NCBI GenBank assembly: GCA_932521035.1
Contig: OW051492.1
Span: forward strand, 6,014,001-6,078,000
Length of the DNA stretch: 64,000 nt
Reading direction: 5' to 3'
From: Oscheius dolichura
Taxonomy: Eukaryota > Nematoda > Chromadorea > Rhabditida > Rhabditidae
Numbering within the stretch: the stretch's first letter is position 1; each line of letters starts with the position of its first letter. The position numbers and the translations under genes are program-made. This document shows positions 47,913 through 58,400 of this stretch, piece by piece. The notes under the pieces were generated by a model. That model was not told the origin of the DNA and did not search any database. It saw nothing but the letters and a program-made list of their open reading frames with translations.

Positions 47913-48435
47913 ATGACCGCTCTCGAGGGAAAGTGGGTTTTGGACAAGTCCGAGAACTTCGAGGCGGGTTCTTCTCTCTTTTCTAACTGATCTCTTTTTA
48001 CAGGAGTACATGAAGGAGGTCGGAGTGGGTCTCCTGACCCGCAAGGCCGCCGCTAACATCAAGAATTCCCTGGTCGTCAAGGTAAGATAGCTGCCTTCCG
48101 CTTCCAATGCATGGCTCAGATCAACGGAAACAAGTGGGAAGTGGCCCAGTTGTCCACCTTCAAGAACACCGAACTACACTTCACCCTCGGAGAGGAATTC
48201 GACGAGACGACCCCCGACGGCCGCAAGATGAGGACAAAGATCCATTTCGAGGGAGACAAACTCATCCAGGAGCAGAAGGCCACCAAGGTATGGTTCTGAC
48301 GGGAAAAGGGACTCAAAAGAGGTTTAGGACGGAGAGAAGGACTCGACCATCGAGAGATTCGTTGAAGGAGATCGCCTGGTGTGCATACTCAAGGCGGGGT
48401 CAGTAGTATGTCGCCGAGAGTATGTGCGTGCTTAG
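47913..48435 (+). CDS. Intracellular fatty acid-binding protein (FABP/LBP)
   Basis: Small cytosolic beta-barrel that carries fatty acids. Four exons give about 134 residues, the family norm: MTALEGKWVLDKSENFE; EYMKEVGVGLLTRKAAANIK; INGNKWEVAQLSTFKNTELH with FTLGEEFDETTPDGRK; and DGEKDSTIERFVEGDRLVCI ending VCRREYVRA. The signature GKWxLxxSENFxxYMKExGVG and the late Arg-x-Tyr fatty-acid carboxylate motif (REY) are present. Introns 48080-48118 and 48288-48327 are GT-AG. Intron 1 (47964-48003) appears to start GC (gcgggt), because only that site keeps the frame and the expected NFEEYMKE join. The ATG lies 3 nt after ttttcag. Confidence 0.93.
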
Positions 48436-49015
48436 GTGTCGAATAAACTATTCTGTTCTGTGTTTTGTGTGACCGGGGCAACTGTGTTTGCTTCAAGTGG
48501 AATGGAGTCGGTCGGCAGTGCCAGCTCGCCATCGATCGATACTTGTCCGCCGTCTGCCCCCAATGAACTCGCCCATTTGCATAATTGACCTCATCCCATC
48601 TGATAAGCGAAAGAAAACAAAGATCGAGTAATGGGAACCGTAAGGTGACAAAATGTTATCAGTGAAACAATCTGGTCAAAAGGCGACGCGCTTTTCCACT
48701 TGACTTTTGCCGTCGCCTCTTTTTGTTCCTTTGGGTAGGCCGTGCCCCTTCTTCCCGGGAAAAAGAAAACGAGAAAAGTTCTTTTTGGCCTAATCGCTGC
48801 CTGCTTTCCGATCTGCTGCCCTTCTGCCCCGGCTGGCTCAATAGTTGCCAGTTATTGAAGCGGGGGTGGCTTATTGTACCGACAGCGTCCTCCTCCCCTC
48901 TCCCGACTGTTTATATCATCCCCCTGCTATCCCCCATGTCCCCTTTTCCAGTTGTCTCCTCGGTCGGTCTATCCCCCTTCTCCTGTCTGTTCACCTTCCC
49001 ATCCTCTCCTTCAGG
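48436..49015. other. Intergenic, no gene seen
   Basis: About 580 bp between the FABP stop and the TMEM144 start. It ends with a pyrimidine-rich stretch and ccttcag directly before the ATG. Frames that cross it have no recognisable protein features. Confidence 0.5.
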
Positions 49016-50311
49016 ATGTCAATTCTCCTTGGTGGGGCAGCATGTGGGATCGCAGCTCTGTTCTTCGGCTCGATGTTTGTCCCGATAAAGCGGTACAATG
49101 CCGGTGATGGTGCGCTCTCCCCGGTATCCCTCACAATTCCCTGGTTACAGGAATATTCGTCCAATGGATTATGGGCAACATTATCTTCGGCATTGGCTTC
49201 ATCGTCTATGCCTACGAGGAGTTTCCCCCCTTCTACCCGTTGGCCATGTTGGGGGGCATGTTATGGACCATCGGAAATGCCACAGCCATCCCCATCATTC
49301 GCCGGCTTGGCATGGCCCTGGGCATCCTCATCTGGAACACGACCAACTGTGTATGTACTCCCTTTTTCCTCCGTGTATTTCTTCGTTTCAGATAACGGGA
49401 TGGGCATGTGGAATTTTTGGACTATTTCACACCGTGAGTTACCTTGTTCTGCTCGACGAAGCGAGTCTTTAGGTCCCCCGCCCGCCTGCCAGTGCCCTGC
49501 TCAACTATCTCGGGCTCGGCTGTGTCATCCTCGGGTGAGTATTCTCCCTCTTCCTAGACTAAACACGGCTTGCAGTGGAATCATCTTTTCCCAGGTCCGA
49601 AGCGGGCCATCTAACAAGGCTGAAAAGGGAACGGAGGCCGAGAAGGTGGCTCTGAATTCGCCTTCTTCGAGGACCGAAGAAGAAAAGGAAGATGTCGAGA
49701 AGGAGGCGGCCCCTTGGGGAGGACGACCATTGTAAACTGTTTTGTCTCCTTCTTTTGACTTCTTATTTCAGAGGATTCGGCCTCGCCCTTATAGCCGGAG
49801 TTTTTTATGGCCTTACCTTCATGCCGGTCGTATATATACAAGACAACGTGGATGGAGTGCCACAGAATGGTCTCCCCTATGTCTTCAGCCATTACACTGG
49901 CATAATCCTCACCGCCTCCCTCATCTTCCTCGTCTACTCCCTCGTCCACCGGGGCAGGCCGGCTCTCGACGGCCAGCTTGTAATCCCCGCGTGTGCTGGA
50001 GGCGCTCTATGGGCTATTGCACAGGTTTCCCCCTAATGAGAGGATATTCAAGGTGTATTTCCAGACGGCCTTCTTCGTGGCCAATTCGACGCTCTCTCAA
50101 ACTGTTACATTCCCAATAATTACGATGCTCCCCGGATGTGTTGCCTCTGCATGGAGTATTTTTTACTTTAAAGAAATTACGGTAGGTAGCCTACCTCCTG
50201 GGGATAGACGTATTTCAGGGCCGGCGGAACTTCCTTCTGATGGGCATCGCCATGGGAATCACTCTGACGGGCTCCATCCTCGTCGGCCTCTCCAAAGACA
50301 TCGCCTTATAA
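49016..50311 (+). CDS. TMEM144: TMEM144-like multi-pass transporter
   Basis: Predicted ten-helix membrane protein related to sugar/metabolite transporters; its substrate is not established. It starts MSILLGGAACGIAALFFGSM with FVPIKRYNAGDG, the hallmark TMEM144 N-terminus (FGSMFVPIKxxxxGDG). Helices follow: QWIMGNIIFGIGFIVYAYE; YPLAMLGGMLWTIGNATAIP; RRLGMALGILIWNTTNC; then a cytosolic Glu/Lys-rich loop (49610-49710). Next are FGLALIAGVFYGLTFMPVVY, FSHYTGIILTASLIFLVYSL, GQLVIPACAGGALWAIAQ and ITMLPGCVASAWSIFYFKEI. The end is GITLTGSILVGLSKDIAL. Introns are short, for example 49350-49391 and 50184-50217. The next gene starts 114 bp further on the same strand, so a two-gene operon is possible. 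Confidence 0.88.
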
Positions 50312-50425
50312 TCCAGTGATCCTCAATATTCGCTTAATAATCTCACCTGTGATAAATGATATGATATGCGAGGTGTGGCTAATTGAGGGCGGGCAGGGGA
50401 TGATAGACGAGCCATCGATCCGGAG

Positions 50426-53208
50426 ATGGCCGAGGACGAGCAGCGCCGACTACGAAATGTTGTGGCCCGGAGGAGATTCGTCTATGTCGATCGACAGGTT
50501 TGATTGTTTACCGTACTTTTAGAGGGAACACCCTTTACAGAAACAGTCGCAACCCCAGAAGATCTCCGACCTGTTCAACAGTCCTCGGAGCAGGTGAGCC
50601 CCCTTCGGCCCGGCCAATAACCCCCGCCCAGTTCATATGTCCGGTCTCCTGCCTCCCAGTCCACTCTGGGCTTCCATGAGACTCCTCCTGATTCCTTCCG
50701 TCTTCCATCGAAGCTGCCCAGTCAGTCGTCGACCCCAGCCGAAAGGGGTCCAATCATTCATATCGAGTCCGAGGATATCGGCAGTCCTCCTCCTTCATCC
50801 CCTCCCCCACCGTTAGAGGACTCACGAAGAAAGTCTTTCCTGGCTCCTTCCACTTCGGAAAATGACGATGTCAAGAGCCAGATCTCGTTTATTATGAAAG
50901 AGAGACTACACACCCTGGCCCGAAGTGTGAGCATCTCCATAGGGCAGGCCGAATCCGTGTGGTTCAGGTACAACGACGAACTTCGAATGTGAGGGATTCG
51001 CTGTTAAAAGAAGTAGAGGAGGACGCCGCCTCGGTTATCTCGACCAATTTGCTCCCGAAGGAGGAAAAACGGCCGTCTCTGATGTCTCTGATTGGATTAC
51101 AGGTGGGCAACCTCTAACGGTGGAGGACTCACTCCTCTTATCGTATTTTCAGAAAGTCGTCGACGCTGCCGACGAGGCAGAGGCAAAGTTATGGATTCCC
51201 AGAAGTATCAACCCTTATGGTAGGGTGCGTCCTTTCCTTCTACTCAAATCACAGGTCGTCTCTATCTGGCCTGGCTGTTTGTGGTGGCTTTCGCCTTCCT
51301 CTACAACGCCATCGCTGTCCCCCTCCGGAGCAGCTACCCCTTCCAGACGAAGGAGAACATGACCTACTGGTTTGTGGTCGACTACACCTGCGATGCCATC
51401 TACGTCATGGACATGCTCTTCGTCAAGCCGAGGCTCCAGTTCATCAAAGGAGGCATCACTGTGGTAGGTTTCCTTCGACTTAAAATAGTCTGCTTCCCTC
51501 AGAAATCCTCGCTGGCCATGCTTCTCAACTACAAGGATAGCTTCACCGCTAAGATGGACCTCCTTTCCGTCCTCCCCACGGATTTCTTCTACTACCTCAT
51601 CGGGCCTCTCTCCCTCATCCGGGCCAACCGGGTCTTCAAGGTGGGAAGAAGGCCAGCGGCGGCCAGGCTTCCTTCAGATCCAGTCGTTCTGGGCCCTCTT
51701 CGACATGCTCGACAACTCCGTGTCCAACCCGTACGCCATCCGGATAGCCCGGACCCTCTCCTACATGATCTACATCATCCACTGCAACAGTTGCATCTAC
51801 TACATGCTCAGTGCCTGGCAGGCGAGTCCTCCCCTCCCCGCCCCCTCTATGGTTCCTTTCAGGCCTTCGGGCAGATCGCCTACAAGGAGAACGGCAAGTA
51901 CTACCTGAACAAGTGGGTCTACAACAACCAGGGCAACTCCTACATCCGCTGTTTCTATTTCACGGCAGCCGTGGCCACTTCCACCGGCAACAACCCGGCC
52001 CCTACGAATGTGATAGAGTGGGCTGTCCTCCTGCCTCCCCCACGGTCATTTTAGATACATCTACATGACGTTCTCCTGGATGATGGGAGTCTTCGTCTTC
52101 GCCCTGCTGCTCGGTCAGATCAGAGATATTGTGTCGAACGCCTCGAGGAATCGGGAGGACTACCGACGGCAGATGGACATGGCCCTGTCCGAGTGCAAGC
52201 GGCTCAACCTGTCCCGGGAGCTGACCGATCGTGTCAGGGACTGGTTTGACTACACCTGGGCACAGCAGAAAACCCTCGGTTTGTTATGGGCCTCTCAATA
52301 TCAATCAGTTCCGGTTAAGACGAGAAGAAGCTGATCGAGAAGCTCCCGCTCAAACTGCAGACGGACTTGGCCCTCTCCGTCCACTACAACACCCTCAGCA
52401 AAGTACAACTATTCCAGGTACACCTGTTGGTTCTCCCTAATTCATAAAATTTTAGGATTGTGACCGTGCCCTTTTACGGGATCTTGTGCTGAAGCTGCGT
52501 CCAGTGATCTTCCTTCCTGGGGACATGATCTGCCAGAAGGGGGACGTGGGGAAGGAGATGTACATTGTGAACCAGGGGGTGCTGGAAGTGGTCGGGGGAG
52601 AGCACAACGAGAAGGTGTTCGCCGAGTTGAAACAGGGAAGTGTTTTCGGGGAGATCAGGTGAGCAGGACGGAGAGAGGCAACGCCCGGTTTAGTCTCTTG
52701 GCCATCGGAGGAAACAACCGACGGACGGCATCCATCCGGGCCAAGGGCTACGCGACGCTGTTCAGCTTGACCAAGGAGGACCTCAACGACGTCATCAAAT
52801 ACTACCCGCAGGCACAGGCTCTGCTCAAGAGGAAGGCGGCCCAGATGCTCAAAAACGACAAGAAGACGGAGGACAAGAAAGACGTGAAACACGACGTCCA
52901 GGCATGTAAGATCACGGCCATGGAAACGCCCAAGATGCTCAAAATCGTGGCTGAAGTCTTGGCGCCGGAGAAAAAGACGACGGTCGAATTGAGGACAGCC
53001 ATGGAGAGACCCGTCCCTTGTGGGTTTCCGCCTTCTGTCTCCTGTTAAAAGAACATTTTCAGCCCGACGGGTGTCCATCTATCCGTGGGTCCAAGAGGGG
53101 GGAACGGAGTCCGACTCGAATGCCGAGTTCGAAGACTCGGACTTGGAGATGGACATCCTTCCGGAGGAGAACGAGCCGGCCGACTCTGTGTTCCACGAGG
53201 AGGAGTGA
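50426..53208 (+). CDS. Cyclic nucleotide-gated channel, beta-type subunit (CNGB/TAX-2-like)
   Basis: Cation channel subunit opened by cGMP/cAMP in sensory cells. The N-terminal cytosolic region ([17 protein letters not shown], then Pro/Ser-rich) leads to six helices: [68 protein letters not shown] (S4); and the pore [20 protein letters not shown]. The filter GNNP lacks the acidic residue of alpha subunits, as in beta subunits. The C-linker ([39 protein letters not shown]) precedes the cyclic-nucleotide domain: [60 protein letters not shown]. This closely tracks vertebrate CNGB ([20 protein letters not shown]). The acidic tail ends SVFHEEE. A 26-nt intron lies at 50968-50993. About 720 residues. 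Confidence 0.93.
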
Positions 53209-53239
53209 TACAATTTATTAGTCTTATTAGAGTACCCGA

Positions 53240-55257
53240 TCATTGACCCATGGCCGGCGAATCGAATCCGCCATTTCCTCCGAAAAATCTCTTACTCGTA
53301 TGCTTGACGCTGAACCCGGCCTCGTCCCCGGCATTCCAAAAATTTGGGATCTTAAAGGTGGTGTCCCACTCCTCACGCGCCCTTCCCTGGGTGGAATAGG
53401 CCGTGTTCACAGCGGGCGCGGTGGGATCCAGCGAGGGGAGGATGAATCGTCCTCCTAAAGACAAGCGACCTTACTGGAGATGCCCATCCGCCTACCCAGT
53501 CCGGGGATTTCCTTATCCGTCGCGCCGGTCCACCGGAGACGGGTGTGTCGTCCTTTGGGTGTCCAGACGAGGGGCGGCACAGGACGTTCTTCGATCACCT
53601 ACAAAAGTTCCCATTCTGCTCAACAAGCCTCCCCACCTGTGACACTTTCGAGTCCATAGGATTTTTGACGGTCTTCGCCCCGAAGAGTCTCGGATAGGCC
53701 ACAATGGATTTCGGCTTGTACCGGTGCCCCTTCTGCTCAGGACTCAGGACTTCCCTGCCTCCCAGGATCTCCTCCAAGTGGCCGTCCATAAAGAGGGGAG
53801 CAAGGTTGGGGTTGTTCTTGAGGTTGGCAAGTACTCGGCTTTCCTTTTTCAGCGGAGTGGACGGGGTCCGTCGCCGGGATTTACGGAGCTCCGCCTCCAG
53901 AGGGTCTTCCCCCACGACGAGGGGCAGCATCTTCCTCGGCCTCTGGGGCAGTTTCCGGGGGATGAAGTAGCCCGGCTGGGGCTTCGGGTTGAGCATCAAC
54001 TTCTTCGGCTCAAGCATCTGTTCGACGTCGTTCACACTGAAACCAGAGTTGTGCCCAGGAAGAGTCCCACCTGTATGCCAGTTTCCGAAGTGCCTGCTTC
54101 ACCTCTTCGTTTTTTTCCAACGACTTTACAAATGACGACGGCAGCTGGAGGGGAGACCGCCGTATAGAGTTCTCCTCTAGCATGCCTTCCTCGTCATCGT
54201 CCCCATCACCGAAAATATCGTGGAGGCCCAGGACGAGGGCCGATTTTCCATCCAGCTGGGTCTTCGCTCGGAGAATCTTCTCCTCCTCCCGGTCACTCAG
54301 TGGCCTCCCCATCGGGTCGTCTCTCATTCGAGGTGTCAGAGCAGCGGCCACCTCGGGATTACGAAGGAGGAACTTGAGACGCGGAGACTCCCGGAGACGA
54401 CGAGCTAGAGCCTGGTTATCCAAGTCTTCCGCCTGCTCTTCGTGGTCTCTTGTCTGGGGAGATCTTCTGAGATTCGAGGACCAGTCCTGCCCAGAAGGGG
54501 CCGTCTGCGAGGTCAAGGCCATAGCCCGCACCTGTTCGGGGGATGCCTGGGCCTGTCTCATCTGTGGGATCTGAAACCTTCCGTATTCTACGCCGACTGC
54601 TCTCTCACTTTAAACGGGTTCTTCCCAGCGATCATGTTGGCCACCAGTCCTGGCAGTATTTGCTGTTGGAACTTTTCCAGTACTGCTTTCGCAATCTAGA
54701 CGCATTCTCCTGTGACACGGGGTCTCCTACCTGCTCAGAGGGGTCCTGGGTTTCCAGCTCTCTCTGGGTCCTGACAGCCTGCTCAATGCCCTTCAGAGAG
54801 GAGGCGATGGGAATGCCATTCTCGTTGAGCATGTCCACCATGGGGTTTCCTGTTTTTGGTTGCAACTTGGCCATTTCGGCCTGCTGCATGACTGCGTCCG
54901 CTGCTAACTTGTCCACACTCATCTTTTTGTACTTACGATACTGAAGACATGACTGTTAGTAGCGACGAAGAAAATTGTACCTGGTCGGGGTGAACCTTTT
55001 CAAGTACTTCTAGTTGGGTTTTAAAAGCGCCCTTAGCCATTTCTATTTGTCCTCTTTTAATTAATGCATCTGAACAACCGATATCTCTCAAAATGGAATG
55101 TTTTACCTAGAAATTTTGCTCCTACAAGTTCAATTGCACGTTTGCTAGGGAGGGGAACTAGAGGTTTTGAAGTGCTATCTTCTTCAGCGGAATCACGGGG
55201 CCGCGGTGTCACACGGAATACTTGTAACAAGATAAGCAATAATAGTCGAAGCCACAT
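53240..55257 (-). CDS. Secreted or luminal protein of unknown function
   Basis: Not recognised. A strong signal peptide (MWLRLLLLILLQVF) starts at 55257. Exons then read a charged, helical-looking chain: DALIKRGQIEMAKGAFKTQL, KLAADAVMQQAEMAKLQPKT, IAKAVLEKFQQQILPGLVAN, RRLRESPRLKFLLRNPEVAA, an acidic stretch DIFGDGDDDEEGMLEEN, and SSFVKSLEKNEEVKQALRKL. A Lys/Arg/Pro-rich part follows (PGYFIPRKLPQRPRKMLPLV). The end is Trp/Gly-containing: VIEERPVPPLVWTPKGRHTR, FILPSLDPTAPAVNTAYS, FWNAGDEAGFSVKHTSKR, with stop at 53240. Intron joins at about 53.46-53.50 and 53.60-53.64 kb keep the frame. There are few cysteines. Its start lies 189 bp downstream of the dynein stop on the same strand. The 5' exons are AT-rich like dynein, the 3' exons GC-rich. 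Confidence 0.6.
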
Positions 55258-55446
55258 TTCACAAGCAGACGTAAGACAAAAGATTTCCAAGGGAGCGCGA
55301 CCCCGGAAGCATCCAAAGTCTGGATCGCGTTTGAAAAACCGGATATCAAATGCTGGGAGCGACATTGGTGATAAAATAAAAGATTTATTTAATATTTGCA
55401 TAAACGCTCGTAGAAACACCTGTATTATACTATACTACATAATAAT

Positions 55447-58400
55447 TTACAAAGCAGAGTTAGCAATTAAAGCTACACCACGTTCATAGAAAGCGGTGGC
55501 TGGTCTGGCAGTGAGGGCTAGAGAATTGACCAACTGTCTGCGGTCACTGTATAAATAAAGAGGAAGATCCACTCCATCTTGTTTCGTCTGAATATAAGGA
55601 ATTATTGTAATGTTAAACGATAATAGCAAAACCCAGAAATTCAAATGACCCATGTTCGTACGGTTTACCGCAAGAAACTTTAAAGACACTTACTTGTTTC
55701 CACGAAAATTCCAAGCATCCAATACTTGACTTCACATTATCTGATAACTGTAATTTATTATTTCCAGCTGCTTCAGCTCCACGCAATTCAACTCCTAAAT
55801 TTTATTTATAAAAATTCAAAAAAAAATGGCTGTACAGTAATGTATAGCTAATAATAACTAACCAATTATTCTAAAAACATCAGCGTTATCAGTCCTCCCA
55901 AAGTTGACATGAAGATTAAGTTGCTCCAAAGACCATGTATTCGCTTGAGCAACCTGCTGACGAGTAGCTGTGAAATACCCTTCAGAGCTAAAGGTTCCTC
56001 CTAACCAAACTTCCTCTCGCTGCAAGGAAGATACTACAGGCCAAGTGTAAGTTCCAAACCTTCAAATTGCCACTATTAGCCAATCGCGTAAGTTGCTCGA
56101 CTCGCTGGGTAAAATCATTCATCCAATCCATCACAGTTACATCCCGTGGTACTGTATATCGAACCCAGTTGTTTGGCACTTGTCCCTTCTGTATCGCGGA
56201 AGCCAAAGAGCGCGTGTCATTGCTCTGTTTACGCTCAGCACGACATACAGCCAACAACTGAAAGATACTCATTTAGCAATCACTTATAATAACCCGACCT
56301 CAATAATATCATTCCTAACATCCCTAAGTAGATTAGCTCCAAGGTTTATTTCACGTTCGAAAAATCGGAAGAGAGGATCTTTTATATTTTCTACAGTACG
56401 TTTCATTCTGGCTATTTCCTATAAAAAGTATTTTTAAAAGATCTGCTCTTTAAACTAACCTGAGGAAGCTTTTTGAGCCATTGTTGAGCAAGCTCACCCA
56501 ATTGGGCCATCCACTGAGGCTTAACTTCCTTTTCATTATCACCACTGAAGGCGAGCTCATCATCGGACACTTTTAGCATGTTACGCAGCATTGCTTCACC
56601 TCTATCGGTGAGAAGGACTTTCTCAGCATTATTTGACAATCCTAACCACGCCGGTAACTGTAAAGCGTGAATATATATATGAATATTGCACATAAAAAAG
56701 TATGCTACTAACTTGCTGTGTTTTTAACGATTCAACCCAATGGATAAGCTGATCTTTTCCTGTCACATCAGGCATTGTCAGATGGGCATCACCGTCAAAT
56801 TTGCTGATGAGCACATGTTCATGCTCAAAAGCCTTGGCTGTGAACAGCTTCTGTAGCACGCAGTCAAGTAACACCTATAATTAAAAACATTTAAACTACT
56901 GTGCGTGTTACCTGGTCAAAGTGATTGTCAATTTTTCCTCCGTAAATGCACTGACTCAAAAGTGTGCGTAAAGTTGTCCATGGTAGTTTATCAGGAGAAA
57001 CATTGGATCGACCTTGCGCGATAACGTCAACTGCGGAGTCAAGAGTGTCACAAGCTACACGAAGATCGGCATCAGAAAATTCATAGGCGTTGGCCCAACC
57101 AAGAGGTGTATATCTATAATTGAAAAATACCTATTGAATAATAATCTCGTACCTTAATCTCTCTTGTACTAAAGCATGAAGCCAGCAAATGAGAAGATAA
57201 AGACGGCTTCGCTCGACGGGTGCACGAGCAATTCGCGGTGCAGGCAGGCTCGACAAAGAGCGAAGAAGATTAGCCTTGAGTCCTGTTGCTGGTTCGAATA
57301 CAACTATTCGCGAAGCTCGAAGAATTGTTGCAGGAAGTTTTGGATGAATTTCGGCAGTTAGGAATAGACGGAATTGCGGATGGGGCTTTATAATGTGAAG
57401 CCGTTTTTCCAATTGGGCTAACCAGGAAGGTGCCAGATGGACATTTTTTAAGAGCACCCATCTCCCTGATTTAGAAGCAGAAGCCAATACCTGAAGACAA
57501 AGGTTGTAGTGTAGTGCATGTTAAGTTTAAAATATCACCATCGAATTTAAGTAAACTCACCGAATCAGCTTGGTTAAAACCTTCCGCGGAACCAATAGCA
57601 ATCGATGTTACTTGTCTACCAATATCAACGGCTAGGTCTTCTATCTGATTAGATGCATCATATCCGATTGCAGAACAGAGCAAAATAGGATCGGACGATG
57701 ACAGCTGCAAGATATTATCACTAAATGACACTCCACTGGGTTTACCTCATTTTCTACCATATCTTTCATGTCGATTACTTTGTCTTGTTGCATGTATGCC
57801 TCTCCAAATGTTGTTGAAACAAGTCTATGAGCCGAAGCCATCAATCGATCAGATCGAAGACAGTGTATAACGATGAGTTCATTTAAAGCGGTACCAATTG
57901 GAGCTAAATCAAAGTTATAAGAATGCATTACTATGAAATAGAGAAAAGACTTACTGATAGTCTCAGTTGTTGTCCAAATAATTGGAACCGCCATTTCCGG
58001 ACTATCCATAGCCAACCATTGTTGTATATCTGCGTTCTTTGATACTATATAATCAACAGACTAAAAATTAAGTTATCAATTTTAAAAAAATGGAAACTTA
58101 CTTTTTCAAATCCTGGTAATTTTACAAGCTTCAACAAAGAAGCTACTTGAGAGGAGTTAAGGAATTTCAAAGTATCTGGCACTTTTGCATTGTCAACATT
58201 TTTTCCTGTGAATAGTTCGCTTCTCCCTAGAAGAAGATCCCATTGCATGTCATAGTTGGGCTCTGATCCGATGCCACGGATATATACTCGCATTAAAAGA
58301 AGAGCTAGTAACACTTTGTCTGCATGTAGCATTCCACGAGATACACGACGGAATACGGTCTCAAATATATCAATGGAAATGGAAATGTGCAACTTGTACC

